The notes under the pieces: model-generated
Databases searched by the model: none
Seen by the model: the letters and a program-made list of their open reading frames with translations, nothing else
What the model was told of the DNA's origin: nothing
NCBI GenBank assembly: GCA_964590495.1
Contig: CAZPWQ010000028.1
Span: 1 to 32,022 of the forward strand
Direction: 5' to 3'
Length of the DNA stretch: 32,022 bases
Source of the DNA: CAZPWQ01 sp964590495
GTDB lineage: Bacteria; Bacteroidota; Rhodothermia; Balneolales; Balneolaceae
Shown: positions 23,939 through 32,022 of the stretch, one piece after another
Position numbering within the stretch: the stretch's first letter is position 1
How the letters are laid out: each line of letters begins with the position of its first letter
Position numbers and translations under genes: made by a program

Positions 23939-25894
23939 TTATGATTTTTTATCCTCGTCGTCGACGACTTCAAAATCGGCATCTACAGCATCGTCTTCTT
24001 CCCCGCCGGCACCGGATGCTTCAGATCCTTCGCCCGGCGCTTGTTCTCCGTTGGGGGCAGCTCCTCCGGCTTGCTGTTTCTGAGCTTCCTGCTGTGCAGA
24101 CTGATAAATTTCCTGCGAAGCTTCTGCCCATGCATTGTTTAACTCTTCCATGGCATCATCGAGTTCATCAATTTTCTCTTCACCATGAAGCTTCTCGAGT
24201 TTTTCGAGCGCAGCTTTGATTTTTTCTTTATTCGCATCCGAAATTTTATCTTCGTGCTCTTTAATCTGCTTCCGTGTAGAGAATACAAGGCTGTCTGCTT
24301 TATTAAGTTTTTCAGCGCGTTCTCTAATTTGCTCGTCCTCTTCAGCATGCTCTTCGGCGGCTTTTTTCATCTTCTCGATCTCTTCCTCGGAAAGTCCGGA
24401 AGAAGACTCGATACGGATACTCTGCTCTTTGCCTGTGCCTTTATCTTTGGCACTGACATTCAGAACGCCGTTGGCATCAATATCGAAAGTAACTTCGATC
24501 TGAGGTACGCCACGCGGAGCCGGCGGAATACCGTCGAGATGGAACCGACCAAGTGTTCGGCAGTCCTGTGCTTTGGCGCGTTCGCCCTGCAGAATATGGA
24601 TTTCCACGCTGGTTTGATTATCCGCAGCTGTAGAGAATGTCTCTTTCTTGCTGGTAGGAATAGTGGTATTCGATTCAATAAGCGGCGTCATAACACCACC
24701 GAGTGTTTCAATACCCAGTGTCAGCGGCGTTACGTCGAGCAGAACTACATCGTCAACATCGCCGGACATTACACCACCCTGAATGGCAGCACCTACAGCT
24801 ACAACTTCATCGGGATTTACTCCCTTGCTCGGTTCTTTTCCGAAGAAATCCTTCACAACTTCCTGGATCTTGGGAACGCGGGTTGAACCACCCACCAGGA
24901 TTACCTGGTCAATCTCATTTTTAGTCAATCCGGCATCATCCAATGCCTTCTTGCACGGGCCGACCGTCTTCTGAACCAGGTCATCAATCAGTTTTTCAAA
25001 TTTTGAGCGACTGATATCGATATTCAGGTGCTTCGGTCCTGAATCAGTAGCCGTAATAAACGGCAGGTTTACATTGGTTTTTTGCGAACTGGAAAGTTCA
25101 ATCTTCGCTTTCTCGGCTGCATCTTTAAGCCGTTGACGGGCCATCGGATCTTTGCGCAGATCGATGCCTTCATCCTTTTTGAATTCATCGGCAAGATAGT
25201 TAATCAGGCGCTCGTCAAAATCATCGCCGCCGAGGTGAGTATCACCAAAGGTAGATTTAACTTCAAAAACACCATCACCCAGCTCAAGGACGGAAACATC
25301 GAATGTACCGCCGCCGAGGTCATAAACTACAATCGTCTGGTCCTGGTCTTTTTTATCCAGCCCGTAAGCCAATGAGGCTGCAGTCGGTTCGTTAATAATT
25401 CGTTTTACATTAAATCCGGCAATTTCACCCGCTTCCTGCGTAGCTTTACGCTGTGCATCGTTAAAATAAGCGGGAACGGTAATAACAGCATCGGTTACTT
25501 TTTCTCCGAGATACTCTTCGGCAGTCTGCTTCATCTTTTGCAGCACCATTGCTGAAATTTCCTGTGGTGCATATTTACGGTCTTCAATCTGAACCCGTGC
25601 AGTATCATCATCTCCTTTGACGACCTTATACGATACCTGCTTCGACTCTTCCTTGACTTCATCAAAGAAACGCCCCATAAATCGTTTTATAGAGGAAACC
25701 GTTTTCTCCGGATTCGTAATTGCCTGCCGCTTTGCAGGTGCACCAACCAGGCGCTCACCGTCTTTTGAGAAAGCCACAACAGAAGGGGTTGTTCTACCGC
25801 CTTCGGAGTTTTGTATGACTACAGGCTCATTTCCCTCCATAACGGCAACGCAGGAGTTGGTCGTACCTAAATCAATTCCTATTATCTTACCCAT
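23939..25894 (-). CDS. dnaK: molecular chaperone DnaK (Hsp70)
   Basis: DnaK binds exposed hydrophobic peptides in an ATP-driven cycle with DnaJ and GrpE. The 651 residues cover the nucleotide-binding domain with phosphate-1 motif IGIDLGTTNSCVAVMEGNE (5-23), NEPTAASLAYGLDK, phosphate-2 DLGGGTFDVSVLELGDGVFE (about 193-212), ILVGGSTRVPKIQE, and the interdomain linker VVLLDVTPLTLGIETLGG. The substrate domain, helical lid and a tail rich in Gln, Gly and Ala ending in acidic ADFEVVDDEDKKS follow. It lies 66 nt downstream of the small heat-shock gene. No dnaJ, grpE or hrcA is in the window, and no CIRCE element was seen. A strong terminator follows. Confidence 0.98.
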   Translation of the reverse strand: MGKIIGIDLGTTNSCVAVMEGNEPVVIQNSEGGRTTPSVVAFSKDGERLVGAPAKRQAITNPEKTVSSIKRFMGRFFDEVKEESKQVSYKVVKGDDDTARVQIEDRKYAPQEISAMVLQKMKQTAEEYLGEKVTDAVITVPAYFNDAQRKATQEAGEIAGFNVKRIINEPTAASLAYGLDKKDQDQTIVVYDLGGGTFDVSVLELGDGVFEVKSTFGDTHLGGDDFDERLINYLADEFKKDEGIDLRKDPMARQRLKDAAEKAKIELSSSQKTNVNLPFITATDSGPKHLNIDISRSKFEKLIDDLVQKTVGPCKKALDDAGLTKNEIDQVILVGGSTRVPKIQEVVKDFFGKEPSKGVNPDEVVAVGAAIQGGVMSGDVDDVVLLDVTPLTLGIETLGGVMTPLIESNTTIPTSKKETFSTAADNQTSVEIHILQGERAKAQDCRTLGRFHLDGIPPAPRGVPQIEVTFDIDANGVLNVSAKDKGTGKEQSIRIESSSGLSEEEIEKMKKAAEEHAEEDEQIRERAEKLNKADSLVFSTRKQIKEHEDKISDANKEKIKAALEKLEKLHGEEKIDELDDAMEELNNAWAEASQEIYQSAQQEAQKQQAGGAAPNGEQAPGEGSEASGAGGEEDDAVDADFEVVDDEDKKS

Positions 25895-25960
25895 AATGTT
25901 ATTCTTATTTTTAGTTTACTGTTTTAATTCTTTTGGAAAAAAATTCTTTCCCCGCTTCTG

Positions 25961-26398
25961 TTACTTGACAGGGATTGATTGTGAATCTTTGATAACATCC
26001 GACTTCGGCATGGTGATCTTCAGTACACCATTCTGAAAACGTGCATCTGTCTCCGCAGTATCTACATTTTCAGGCAGTGCGAACGATCTGGAAAAAACAC
26101 CCGTAGACCGCTCCTGCCGCCGGTATACATCCGTATCATCCACGCTGTCGGCTCGTTCTCCTTTTACTGTCAAAACATGTTCTTTCAAAGCTACATTAAT
26201 TTCTTTCTTTGACAGTCCGGGCAAATCCAGAAGTATCGTATAGATATCATCACTTTCGATGATATCACAGGCAGGCGTGAAATCATTACCTTTATCTTCA
26301 AGAGGCACGATACGTTCTACAAAATTCTGCAGATCTTTGCCCAGCCTGCTCAATTGTTTTTCAATATCTATTGTAAATTCATTCATGGATTTTACCAT
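25961..26398 (-). CDS. Hsp20/alpha-crystallin small heat-shock protein
   Basis: Small heat-shock proteins hold unfolding proteins for later refolding by DnaK, encoded 66 nt downstream. The 145-residue sequence has a short N-terminal arm, then the alpha-crystallin domain (about residues 42-135) with CDIIESDDIYTILLDLPGLS, INVALKEHVLTVKGER, FSRSFALPENVDTAETDARFQ and the conserved GVLKITMPK. An alternative ATG lies four codons inside the frame; either start is possible. Co-transcription with dnaK is likely. Upstream, an 8-bp inverted repeat with a 30-nt gap (26431-26476) may be a regulatory site. No sigma-32-type promoter could be identified with confidence. Confidence 0.93.
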   Translation of the reverse strand: MVKSMNEFTIDIEKQLSRLGKDLQNFVERIVPLEDKGNDFTPACDIIESDDIYTILLDLPGLSKKEINVALKEHVLTVKGERADSVDDTDVYRRQERSTGVFSRSFALPENVDTAETDARFQNGVLKITMPKSDVIKDSQSIPVK

Positions 26399-26430
26399 TT
26401 GTTCATATTCACATAGATATGAGCAATGAC

Positions 26431-26476
26431 AATGCCAAGTCGTTTACCGGGGGGATATTTATGACGTATTGGCATT
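26431..26476. promoter_or_regulatory. inverted repeat upstream of the small heat-shock gene
   Basis: AATGCCAA (26431-26438) and TTGGCATT (26469-26476) are exact reverse complements. The symmetry extends loosely to ACGT/CGT flanks. The site is 32-78 nt upstream of the Hsp20 start, in the 125-nt spacer after aroA. It does not match the CIRCE consensus. Confidence 0.4.
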
Positions 26477-26523
26477 ATTAGTCTCAACGCCGGTTGGAAT
26501 TGTCAGATTTGCGGATTACCTGA

Positions 26524-27813
26524 TCAATTCGTCAGGTCTGTGACATGATTCCAGAAGGCGGGATAAGAAATAGCAGTACATTCTGCATCACGAACAGTAG
26601 AAGGTTTATCAGCCATCATGGATAATACTGCGGCCGACATAGCTATCCGGTGATCGTGATAGCTGTTAAACACTGCAGGTTCAGGCTTAAATTCGGGATC
26701 TCCCTTGATTTCAAACCCGTCGTCAAATTCAATAAAATCGGCCCCCGACAGTCGCAGCAAATCGGCCACTGCCGTAAGGCGGTCAGTTTCTTTATGACGT
26801 AATTCTTCCGCTCCCCGGATGCGTGAAACGCCGTCGGCAAAAAGCATTGCTATCGCCAGTATGGGAATTTCGTCAATACAGTTCGGCACGATATCCGAAT
26901 CAATCTCTATAGCTTTTAACCGGCTGCTCCTTACCGTAATATCGGCACCCGGTTCCGGTCCTTCCCCTTCCCTGTGATTCAGGCTGAGTGACGCTCCCAT
27001 GTTCCTGAGAACATTCAGTGCCGCATTACGGGTGGGATTCACACCAACCCTGTTCATAGTAATTTTTGCACGGGGATGAATGCTGCCCGCCACCAGCCAG
27101 AATGCCGCAGCCGAGAAGTCGCCCGGCACCCGGTACGTCTGACTGGGAATAACCAGCTCGCGGCTTGCACTGATCACGGTTGTACCGTTACGTTTCTCTA
27201 CAGGCAGTTGTAATAGTCTTTCTGTGTGGTCACGACTGGGCAGCGTTTCCACCACTGTCGTGGTACCTTCACTGAACAGACCGGCCAGAAGCACACACGA
27301 TTTAAGCTGTGCGCTTGGAATGGGAAGTGGAAAATGCAGCGGATTCACCTTTGAAGTACGTTTGATCTCCAGAGGAGCATAATCATTATCCCTCGCTTCA
27401 ATTTCAGCTCCCATCTTCTCCAGGGGATCAATAATACGGCGCATGGTACGTGATGAGAGCGATTCATCTCCTGTAAGCCGGGCCGTAACTCCGCTGCCGG
27501 CGATAATGCCGCTGAGCAGCCGCATTGTTGTACCGGAATTACCGCAATTAAGATCCGTCGACGGTGTTTTTAAACCATCCCTTCCGACCCCTTCAACAAC
27601 AATCGTACTACTTCCCTTTTCCTCTATTTCGACACCCAATTGCCTCAGGCAATCGAGAGTACGGTGAGGATCGGCTGCCCCTGAAAAGTTAAGAATGGTA
27701 GAAGTACCTTCGTGCAGGGCGGCAAACATTGCCGAACGGTGCGAAATTGATTTATCCGCCGGTAAAAACAGTGAACCTTTGAGTTGATCGGCCGGTTTAA
27801 TTTGTTGATCCAT
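26524..27813 (-). CDS. aroA: 3-phosphoshikimate 1-carboxyvinyltransferase (EPSP synthase)
   Basis: AroA joins shikimate-3-phosphate and PEP to form EPSP on the way to chorismate. The 429 residues show LPADKSISHRSAMFAAL (17-33, Lys21), DLNCGNSGTTMRLLSGI, GDESLSSRTMRRIIDPL, SAQLKSCVLLAGL, SRDHTERLL, RVPGDFSAAAFWL, IDEIPILAIA, ELRHKETDRL and the final SYHDHRIAMS. The GNSGTTMRL form resembles Bacillus-type sequences rather than the E. coli GNAGTAMRPL form. Only 2 nt separate its start from the stop of the TPR gene upstream, so the two are probably one transcript. No other shikimate genes are in the window. Confidence 0.97.
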   Translation of the reverse strand: MDQQIKPADQLKGSLFLPADKSISHRSAMFAALHEGTSTILNFSGAADPHRTLDCLRQLGVEIEEKGSSTIVVEGVGRDGLKTPSTDLNCGNSGTTMRLLSGIIAGSGVTARLTGDESLSSRTMRRIIDPLEKMGAEIEARDNDYAPLEIKRTSKVNPLHFPLPIPSAQLKSCVLLAGLFSEGTTTVVETLPSRDHTERLLQLPVEKRNGTTVISASRELVIPSQTYRVPGDFSAAAFWLVAGSIHPRAKITMNRVGVNPTRNAALNVLRNMGASLSLNHREGEGPEPGADITVRSSRLKAIEIDSDIVPNCIDEIPILAIAMLFADGVSRIRGAEELRHKETDRLTAVADLLRLSGADFIEFDDGFEIKGDPEFKPEPAVFNSYHDHRIAMSAAVLSMMADKPSTVRDAECTAISYPAFWNHVTDLTN

Positions 27814-27815
27814 AT

Positions 27816-30803
27816 TTATCTGGAATCCAAGAGCTTTTGTGCTTCACGGGCTTCCGGAGTATCGGGATATTTTTCTATAATATCCTGCAGAGTGCTTACC
27901 GCGTCTCCACTGCTTCCAATCCGGATATGACACCTCGCCCTTTCCAGCATAGATTTTGCCACCCAGGTATCGAAAGCGGAATACAGGATGGTAACATTTG
28001 AGAAAACTTTTATCGCCTCCTTACAGTTACCGCTAAGCTGCTCGCTGACACCCAGCAGGTATTGGGCTTCCGCTCCGGTTTCCGTTGTGTTTGATTTAGC
28101 AACAAGATTCAATATATCTTCAGCGCCGTCAAAATTTTCCCGCTCAAGCTCAATCCTGCCAAGACCTACCCTGGATGGGTCATGATTGTTATTGCGTTCC
28201 AGAGATTTTTCAAACTGTTCTTCAGCCTGGTTCAAATTACCCATGGCAAGCTGCGCATTCCCCATCCCTACCAGCGCTTCCAGCTGCAGGCGGTTTGAAT
28301 TCAATATCTGCTCATAATAGGAGTAAGATTCTTCGTAATTTCCCCGCTCATAGGCAATGCGTCCCAAAGCAGCATATGAAGGTGCAGCACGCTCCGAGCC
28401 GGGATGATCATTAACGATGGTCTGGTATTGCTCTTTAGCTTCATCAAGCTTACCCGTTTGTTCAAAAGCATCGGCAAGGTTAAAATATGCATCTGGCAGC
28501 AAATCATTATTATTTGTTATGCGGATATACTGACGAAATTCTTCGATTGCCCCGTTATAATCACCCGACTGCATCATGTTCTCAGCCTGCCGGAAACGCA
28601 AGCGGTCTGCAGTTGTAGCCTGTGGATTTTCCGCCAGAAATTCTTCCAGTACATCTGAACTTGAATCGCCCTCTCCGGCCGACATTTGGGCATACTGTAT
28701 ACCGTTCACAGCTTCAATAATAAAATCACTCCTCGGATATTTCTCCATTACTTCGCGGTACGCTTCGATCGCTTGTTCATAATCACCGGCATTATAATAG
28801 GCATCCCCGATATTATACTGAGAACGGGCCGCCCAGCTGGTATTGGGGTATTTGTTAATAACCGTTCTAAACTCTTCAACAGCCTGTGAGTAATTTCCTG
28901 TATTCAAGTAGATGTAGGAAATGTTGTATTGAGCCTGCTCCCGCAATCTGCTATAGGGATATATCCTGAGAAACCTTCGAAAGGTAGTCACCGCCTCATA
29001 AGTCTGCTCATCACGATAATAGCTGTTGGCGATTTGGTACATGGCATAGTCTCCGCCGGGTTCTGCACCGATAGCTTTTTCGTAATACGCAATAGCGTTA
29101 TCGTAATCTCCCAGTGCGTAATAGGAATCGCCGATTCTTAACCTGGTATCGGTGTCATAGGGGTATAATTCAATGGAGGGCGCCTCATATTCCTCAAGAA
29201 ATGTAGTAAGCGGTTTAATAGCACTCTCATAATTTCCCATTTTAAAATGACTCCATCCCAGGGCATAATTTGCAGCCCCGACCAACTCATGATTGGGATA
29301 TTTCTGTATAAATTCAGCATATTGGGCGCTTGCCGGGCCAAAATGATCAAAATTGTAGTAGGCATCCGCACTCCAAAAAAGAGCTTCCTTACCTATCTCA
29401 GTCTCCGGTGCTTCCTTGTGCAGCCTTTCAAAAACAGGTTGTGCCTGCCGGTAAGCCTGATTGCTGTATTGTACCCAGGCCTTCTGGAACTGCGCCTGAC
29501 GTTTTACGTCGGGATCTATCTCACCCACTTTTTCAGCAGCCTCAAATGCCTGTAAAGACCGGGTATATTCATTGTTGGCAAAGTACGCCTCTCCCAGCAG
29601 GGTGAATACTTCTCCCTCCCAGTCAAGTTCCCTATCGCTCCTTACCAACGGCAGCAGTGCTTCAATGGCTTCGGAGTAATTACCCATTTCGTAAGCTGTA
29701 ATCGCCCACTCATAATACGCTTCTTCAACCCACATACCTTCAATATATCGTTCTCCGAACGTGCGGAAGGTTTCGATCGCCTCAAAATAACGGGACCCCA
29801 GTTTTTCATTTACCGCCTTGTAATACAAAGCTTTCCGGGCCAGCTCATCATCCCCCTCAGCGGCTTTGGCAAATTCATCGGCGGCCCAGTGATAAATCTC
29901 CTGTTTATTGTATACCCAGCCGAGGCCGTAATGTGCTATACGTTCTCTGTCTGTACCTTTGGTGCGGTTGATATATTCCCGGTAGAATTTTGATGCTTCA
30001 TCAAAATTATTCAGGTAATTATAGCTTTCGGCCGTCAGATATACCGCCTTCGATCTCAGTTCGTCATCCAGATGCGGCATCGAATTACGAAAAGCTTCTA
30101 TAGCATCCTCATATCTCCCCTGTTGATAATAGGATTCTCCCAGCGCTGTTCCGACCCGGCGTGTCATTTCATTATTAGGATACCGGTCTTTCAATGCCTC
30201 AAAAGCCACGGTTGAGGAATCATATTTGTTTTCACTCAAATAAAGTCTCCCGCGGGAATAAAGAGCCTTCGGTGCCCATTCGGTACGGGGATAGGAATCG
30301 GCCAGTGTCAGGAAATAAGTACGGGCTTCTGTAATACTGCTGTCCGACACAGCGGCCTCTGCCATCCGGTAATAGGTTTTGGCGGCCTCTTCAGATGTTA
30401 AACCGTGATCTATAGAACGCTGATAATACGATATTGCCCGCCGGTATTCTCCGTTATCTTCCGCTTTTTGGGCAAGTTCCGAAAAAAGCTCGGACGAAAA
30501 TTCAGTATCGGGATATTCTCGAATAAACGACTCGTAGTAATGATCTGTATTCACGGAATCGGTTTGTGCCAAAGCCCGTACCCGGTAAAATTCAGCTGAG
30601 GCCAGAAGACTGTGGGTTTCCTCCGATTGAATAAATTTTGAAAGCTCCCGTTTTGCTTCTTCAAAAAGCCCCCGCTGGAACAGATCAACTCCCTGCCGGT
30701 AATGTTGTTCAGCAGGTTTTTGAACATCTTGTCCATAAGTATTTATTGCCAAACTCAGCAGAAGAAGAAAACACAGACTGAGAGTACTTCGAAATGTTAC
30801 CAT
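27816..30803 (-). CDS. large secreted tetratricopeptide-repeat protein
   Basis: From the chosen ATG the protein has 995 residues (the frame opens at a TTG five codons earlier, less likely). A signal peptide is clear (MVTFRSTLSLCFLLLLSLAI, ending NTYG), so it acts in the periplasm or envelope. Almost the whole length is TPR units, many with A-x-Y or Y-x-x-G signatures such as YYQQGRYEDAIEAFRNS, SYYALGDYDNAIAYYEKAI and YYNAGDYEQAIEAYREVM. TPR solenoids of this kind dock other proteins; relation to YbgF/CpoB or BamD-like proteins is by repeat type only. Neighbours are aroA (2 nt downstream) and a CBS-domain gene (99 nt upstream), which do not suggest a job. No catalytic domain was found. Confidence 0.9.
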   Translation of the reverse strand: MVTFRSTLSLCFLLLLSLAINTYGQDVQKPAEQHYRQGVDLFQRGLFEEAKRELSKFIQSEETHSLLASAEFYRVRALAQTDSVNTDHYYESFIREYPDTEFSSELFSELAQKAEDNGEYRRAISYYQRSIDHGLTSEEAAKTYYRMAEAAVSDSSITEARTYFLTLADSYPRTEWAPKALYSRGRLYLSENKYDSSTVAFEALKDRYPNNEMTRRVGTALGESYYQQGRYEDAIEAFRNSMPHLDDELRSKAVYLTAESYNYLNNFDEASKFYREYINRTKGTDRERIAHYGLGWVYNKQEIYHWAADEFAKAAEGDDELARKALYYKAVNEKLGSRYFEAIETFRTFGERYIEGMWVEEAYYEWAITAYEMGNYSEAIEALLPLVRSDRELDWEGEVFTLLGEAYFANNEYTRSLQAFEAAEKVGEIDPDVKRQAQFQKAWVQYSNQAYRQAQPVFERLHKEAPETEIGKEALFWSADAYYNFDHFGPASAQYAEFIQKYPNHELVGAANYALGWSHFKMGNYESAIKPLTTFLEEYEAPSIELYPYDTDTRLRIGDSYYALGDYDNAIAYYEKAIGAEPGGDYAMYQIANSYYRDEQTYEAVTTFRRFLRIYPYSRLREQAQYNISYIYLNTGNYSQAVEEFRTVINKYPNTSWAARSQYNIGDAYYNAGDYEQAIEAYREVMEKYPRSDFIIEAVNGIQYAQMSAGEGDSSSDVLEEFLAENPQATTADRLRFRQAENMMQSGDYNGAIEEFRQYIRITNNNDLLPDAYFNLADAFEQTGKLDEAKEQYQTIVNDHPGSERAAPSYAALGRIAYERGNYEESYSYYEQILNSNRLQLEALVGMGNAQLAMGNLNQAEEQFEKSLERNNNHDPSRVGLGRIELERENFDGAEDILNLVAKSNTTETGAEAQYLLGVSEQLSGNCKEAIKVFSNVTILYSAFDTWVAKSMLERARCHIRIGSSGDAVSTLQDIIEKYPDTPEAREAQKLLDSR

Positions 30804-30902
30804 CTGGGGATATACCAATTACAATTTGTTTTAACTAAATATACCAGGATTTGCACTTTTGTTCCCTGAAAACAAGAAAGGCTGCATGGATCATACATAG
30901 AT

Positions 30903-31574
30903 TTACATATCTATGTATTTCATCAGTTCATCAGCTTTTGTTTCAAGATCCCTTCCAAATGCTTCATTGCTGGATTCCGTAAGAACTGTATAGCCGTAAC
31001 GGCGCAAAGCAGAGGCAACACGCGAAACATCTTTTAAATTCAATTTTATCGATACTTCAAATGACTGATCCTCGTCTTTGGGTGTTTCGACCGTCAGCCC
31101 CAGGATTTTGGCACCTTCCACTTCAATTAAATGCACCACTTCAGAAATCGAGAAATCCCTCTGGTCCAGCTGAACAGTAATGACGGAACCGAATTCTGCA
31201 AGATTTAACATCCGCGACAGCATCTCCAGTACCTGCTGTTTGTTAATAAACCCAAGGAAAGTCCACTCCTCGTCAACGACAGGCAGCAAATGTAATTCAT
31301 ACTGTAACATCAGCCGCACAGCTTCAAATATATGCTGTCCTTCAAATATTTTGATAGCCTCGTCCAACTTGAAATCAGAAACCGGCTTTTCTTCATCCGG
31401 AGCCTCCCTCAGACTCTGCAGGCTAAGCTGGCCGATCAGCTTTTGAGTAGTATGTTCGGTGACGGGCAGCTTACTCACATTGAGATGCTCCATTTTCTCA
31501 ATAGCTTCCGTCGCTGTATCCGAAGCCTTAACAGGGGTAATATCGGAATCTAATATTGTTTTATTTGCCAGCAT
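30903..31574 (-). CDS. CBS-pair and ACT-like domain protein
   Basis: The 223-residue cytoplasmic protein begins with a CBS pair (about residues 1-60 and 66-125): PVKASDTATEAIEKMEHLNVSKLPVTE, and HIFEAVRLMLQYELHLLPVVDEEWTFLGFI, each with the strand-helix and hydrophobic PVxD-like pattern. Residues about 130-205 look like an ACT/regulatory fold (SVITVQLDQRDFSISEVVHL, SFEVSIKLNLKDVSRVASALRRYGY). CBS pairs sense adenosyl nucleotides (AMP, ATP, SAM); ACT domains often bind amino acids. No attached catalytic or transporter domain exists, so it may regulate a partner in trans. It starts 25 nt after hflX on the same strand. Confidence 0.86.
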   Translation of the reverse strand: MLANKTILDSDITPVKASDTATEAIEKMEHLNVSKLPVTEHTTQKLIGQLSLQSLREAPDEEKPVSDFKLDEAIKIFEGQHIFEAVRLMLQYELHLLPVVDEEWTFLGFINKQQVLEMLSRMLNLAEFGSVITVQLDQRDFSISEVVHLIEVEGAKILGLTVETPKDEDQSFEVSIKLNLKDVSRVASALRRYGYTVLTESSNEAFGRDLETKADELMKYIDM

Positions 31575-31599
31575 GTTTTTAACCGTAATTTAACGAAAT

Positions 31600-32022
31600 T
31601 TATGCTATTGTCTCTGCTGTATCGACATCCAGTAAATTTTTAAGGCGCATCAGATCATCTTTTGCAATACTGAAAGTAACCTTCACATCGGAACCTTCAT
31701 AATGTTGTTCATGAATATTGGCTTCGCGATGGAGAAACGCTACTCCTTCATATTTTGATGCAGGGATTGTCATTGTTTCAGTAACAAAATCCTGTTCAAT
31801 AAGATCCTGAACGCGATCTTTAAGCTTGCTGATACCTATTCCTCTTTCCGCTGAAATAAAGGCGGAATCAGAATAAGCCCCTTTCAGCTCGGCAATGCGT
31901 TCCGGACTTACAGCGTCTATTTTATTAAATACCATAAGCGATTTCTTATTATCGGCGTCCATATCTTCAAGTGTATCATCAACCACATCAATATAATCCT
32001 GAACCATATTGGATGAGGCATC
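31600..32022 (-). CDS. hflX: GTPase HflX, C-terminal part (gene cut by window end)
   Basis: HflX is a ribosome-associated GTPase that splits stalled ribosomes under stress. The visible 140 residues begin DASSNMVQDYIDVVDDTLED at the window edge and run to a normal stop. The start lies beyond the window. The G4 motif NKIDAV and G5 SAERGIGIS are present, and the segment after them (LHREANIHEQHYEGSDVKVTF) matches the HflX C-terminal domain. The G1-G3 motifs and N-terminal domain would lie in the unseen 5' part. The gene is 25 nt upstream of the CBS/ACT-like gene, so they may be co-transcribed. Confidence 0.88.
   Translation of the reverse strand, partial: DASSNMVQDYIDVVDDTLEDMDADNKKSLMVFNKIDAVSPERIAELKGAYSDSAFISAERGIGISKLKDRVQDLIEQDFVTETMTIPASKYEGVAFLHREANIHEQHYEGSDVKVTFSIAKDDLMRLKNLLDVDTAETIA

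Noticed and set aside
23583..24083. 166-codon plus-strand open frame opposite dnaK and the KARI-like upstream spacer
   Set aside because: It runs through the dnaK terminator hairpin and into dnaK antisense, and its Ser/Pro-rich C-terminus is the complement of the dnaK tail. No known domain or start signal supports it.
24185..24886. 233-codon plus-strand frame within dnaK
   Set aside because: It is entirely antisense to a conserved chaperone gene; long antisense frames are expected with this codon composition.
26399..26523. CIRCE element or sigma-32 promoter before hsp20-dnaK
   Set aside because: No TTAGCACTC-N9-GAGTGCTAA match is present. A TTGAGA-like word and a C-run exist but their spacing (27 nt) does not fit a sigma-32 promoter.
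1..32022. Defence island, prophage, CRISPR array, insertion sequence or biosynthetic cluster
   Set aside because: No Cas, restriction, toxin-antitoxin, integrase, transposase, phage structural or polyketide/peptide synthetase genes were recognised, and no spaced direct repeats of CRISPR size were seen.

Overview
This window looks like ordinary chromosome from a member of the Bacteroidota/FCB group, most likely a Balneolota-type bacterium (placement is inference). The reasons are a TonB receptor with a carboxypeptidase-regulatory-like N-terminal domain, DUF3078 and DUF2851 proteins, Bacteroidota-style lipoprotein and outer-membrane signals, few Shine-Dalgarno sequences, and moderate GC. I see no phage, transposase, integrase, CRISPR array or rRNA. 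Most genes are housekeeping; the less explained material is one outer-membrane pair, one transporter/oxidoreductase pair, one orphan protein and several intergenic repeats.

Layout. 1-1647 (minus): a DUF3078 outer-membrane protein and a PyrR-like phosphoribosyltransferase, preceded at the window edge by a double-hairpin repeat. 1780-8014 (plus): a small YtxH-like membrane protein, a DUF2851 protein, tRNA-Gln(TTG) with a terminator, then prs, rplY/ctc, pth and hppA (PRPP synthesis, ribosome/tRNA recycling, PPi-driven ion pump). 8326-8988: an unrecognised 220-aa protein. 9351-13918: a TonB-dependent receptor followed 11 nt later by a secreted SGNH/GDSL-hydrolase lipoprotein, a likely uptake pair with a perfect inverted repeat upstream. 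14261-15004 (minus): a SAM methyltransferase. 15150-16443 (plus): pyrF and rnhA, overlapping. 16634-21081 (minus): tsaD, nadA, nadC and nadB, an almost gap-free operon for de novo NAD synthesis plus tRNA t6A modification. 21145-23551 (minus): a GntP-family organic-acid symporter and a divergent ketol-acid reductoisomerase homologue lacking key catalytic residues. 23939-26398 (minus): dnaK and a small heat-shock protein. 26524-32022 (minus): aroA, a 995-aa TPR protein, a CBS/ACT-like protein, and the 3' part of hflX, cut by the window end.

How parts work together: nadB, nadC and nadA make NAMN from aspartate; prs makes the PRPP that NadC, PyrR-like and pyrimidine enzymes use; hppA removes the PPi those reactions release (a plausible link, not shown). 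The small Hsp and DnaK form a chaperone unit.

Non-coding structure is the most unusual part. Two inverted arrays of a 7-bp CGTAATN repeat bracket the rnhA/tsaD junction and supply the last codons and stop codons of both genes. A family of GTCATNCTGA... elements occurs as inverted pairs in two intergenic regions. Perfect or near-perfect palindromes sit upstream of the TonB receptor, between pyrR and the YtxH-like gene, and upstream of the small heat-shock gene. No clearly novel defence or mobile system was found; the strongest candidates for undescribed biology are the KARI-like/GntP pair and the receptor/SGNH lipoprotein pair.
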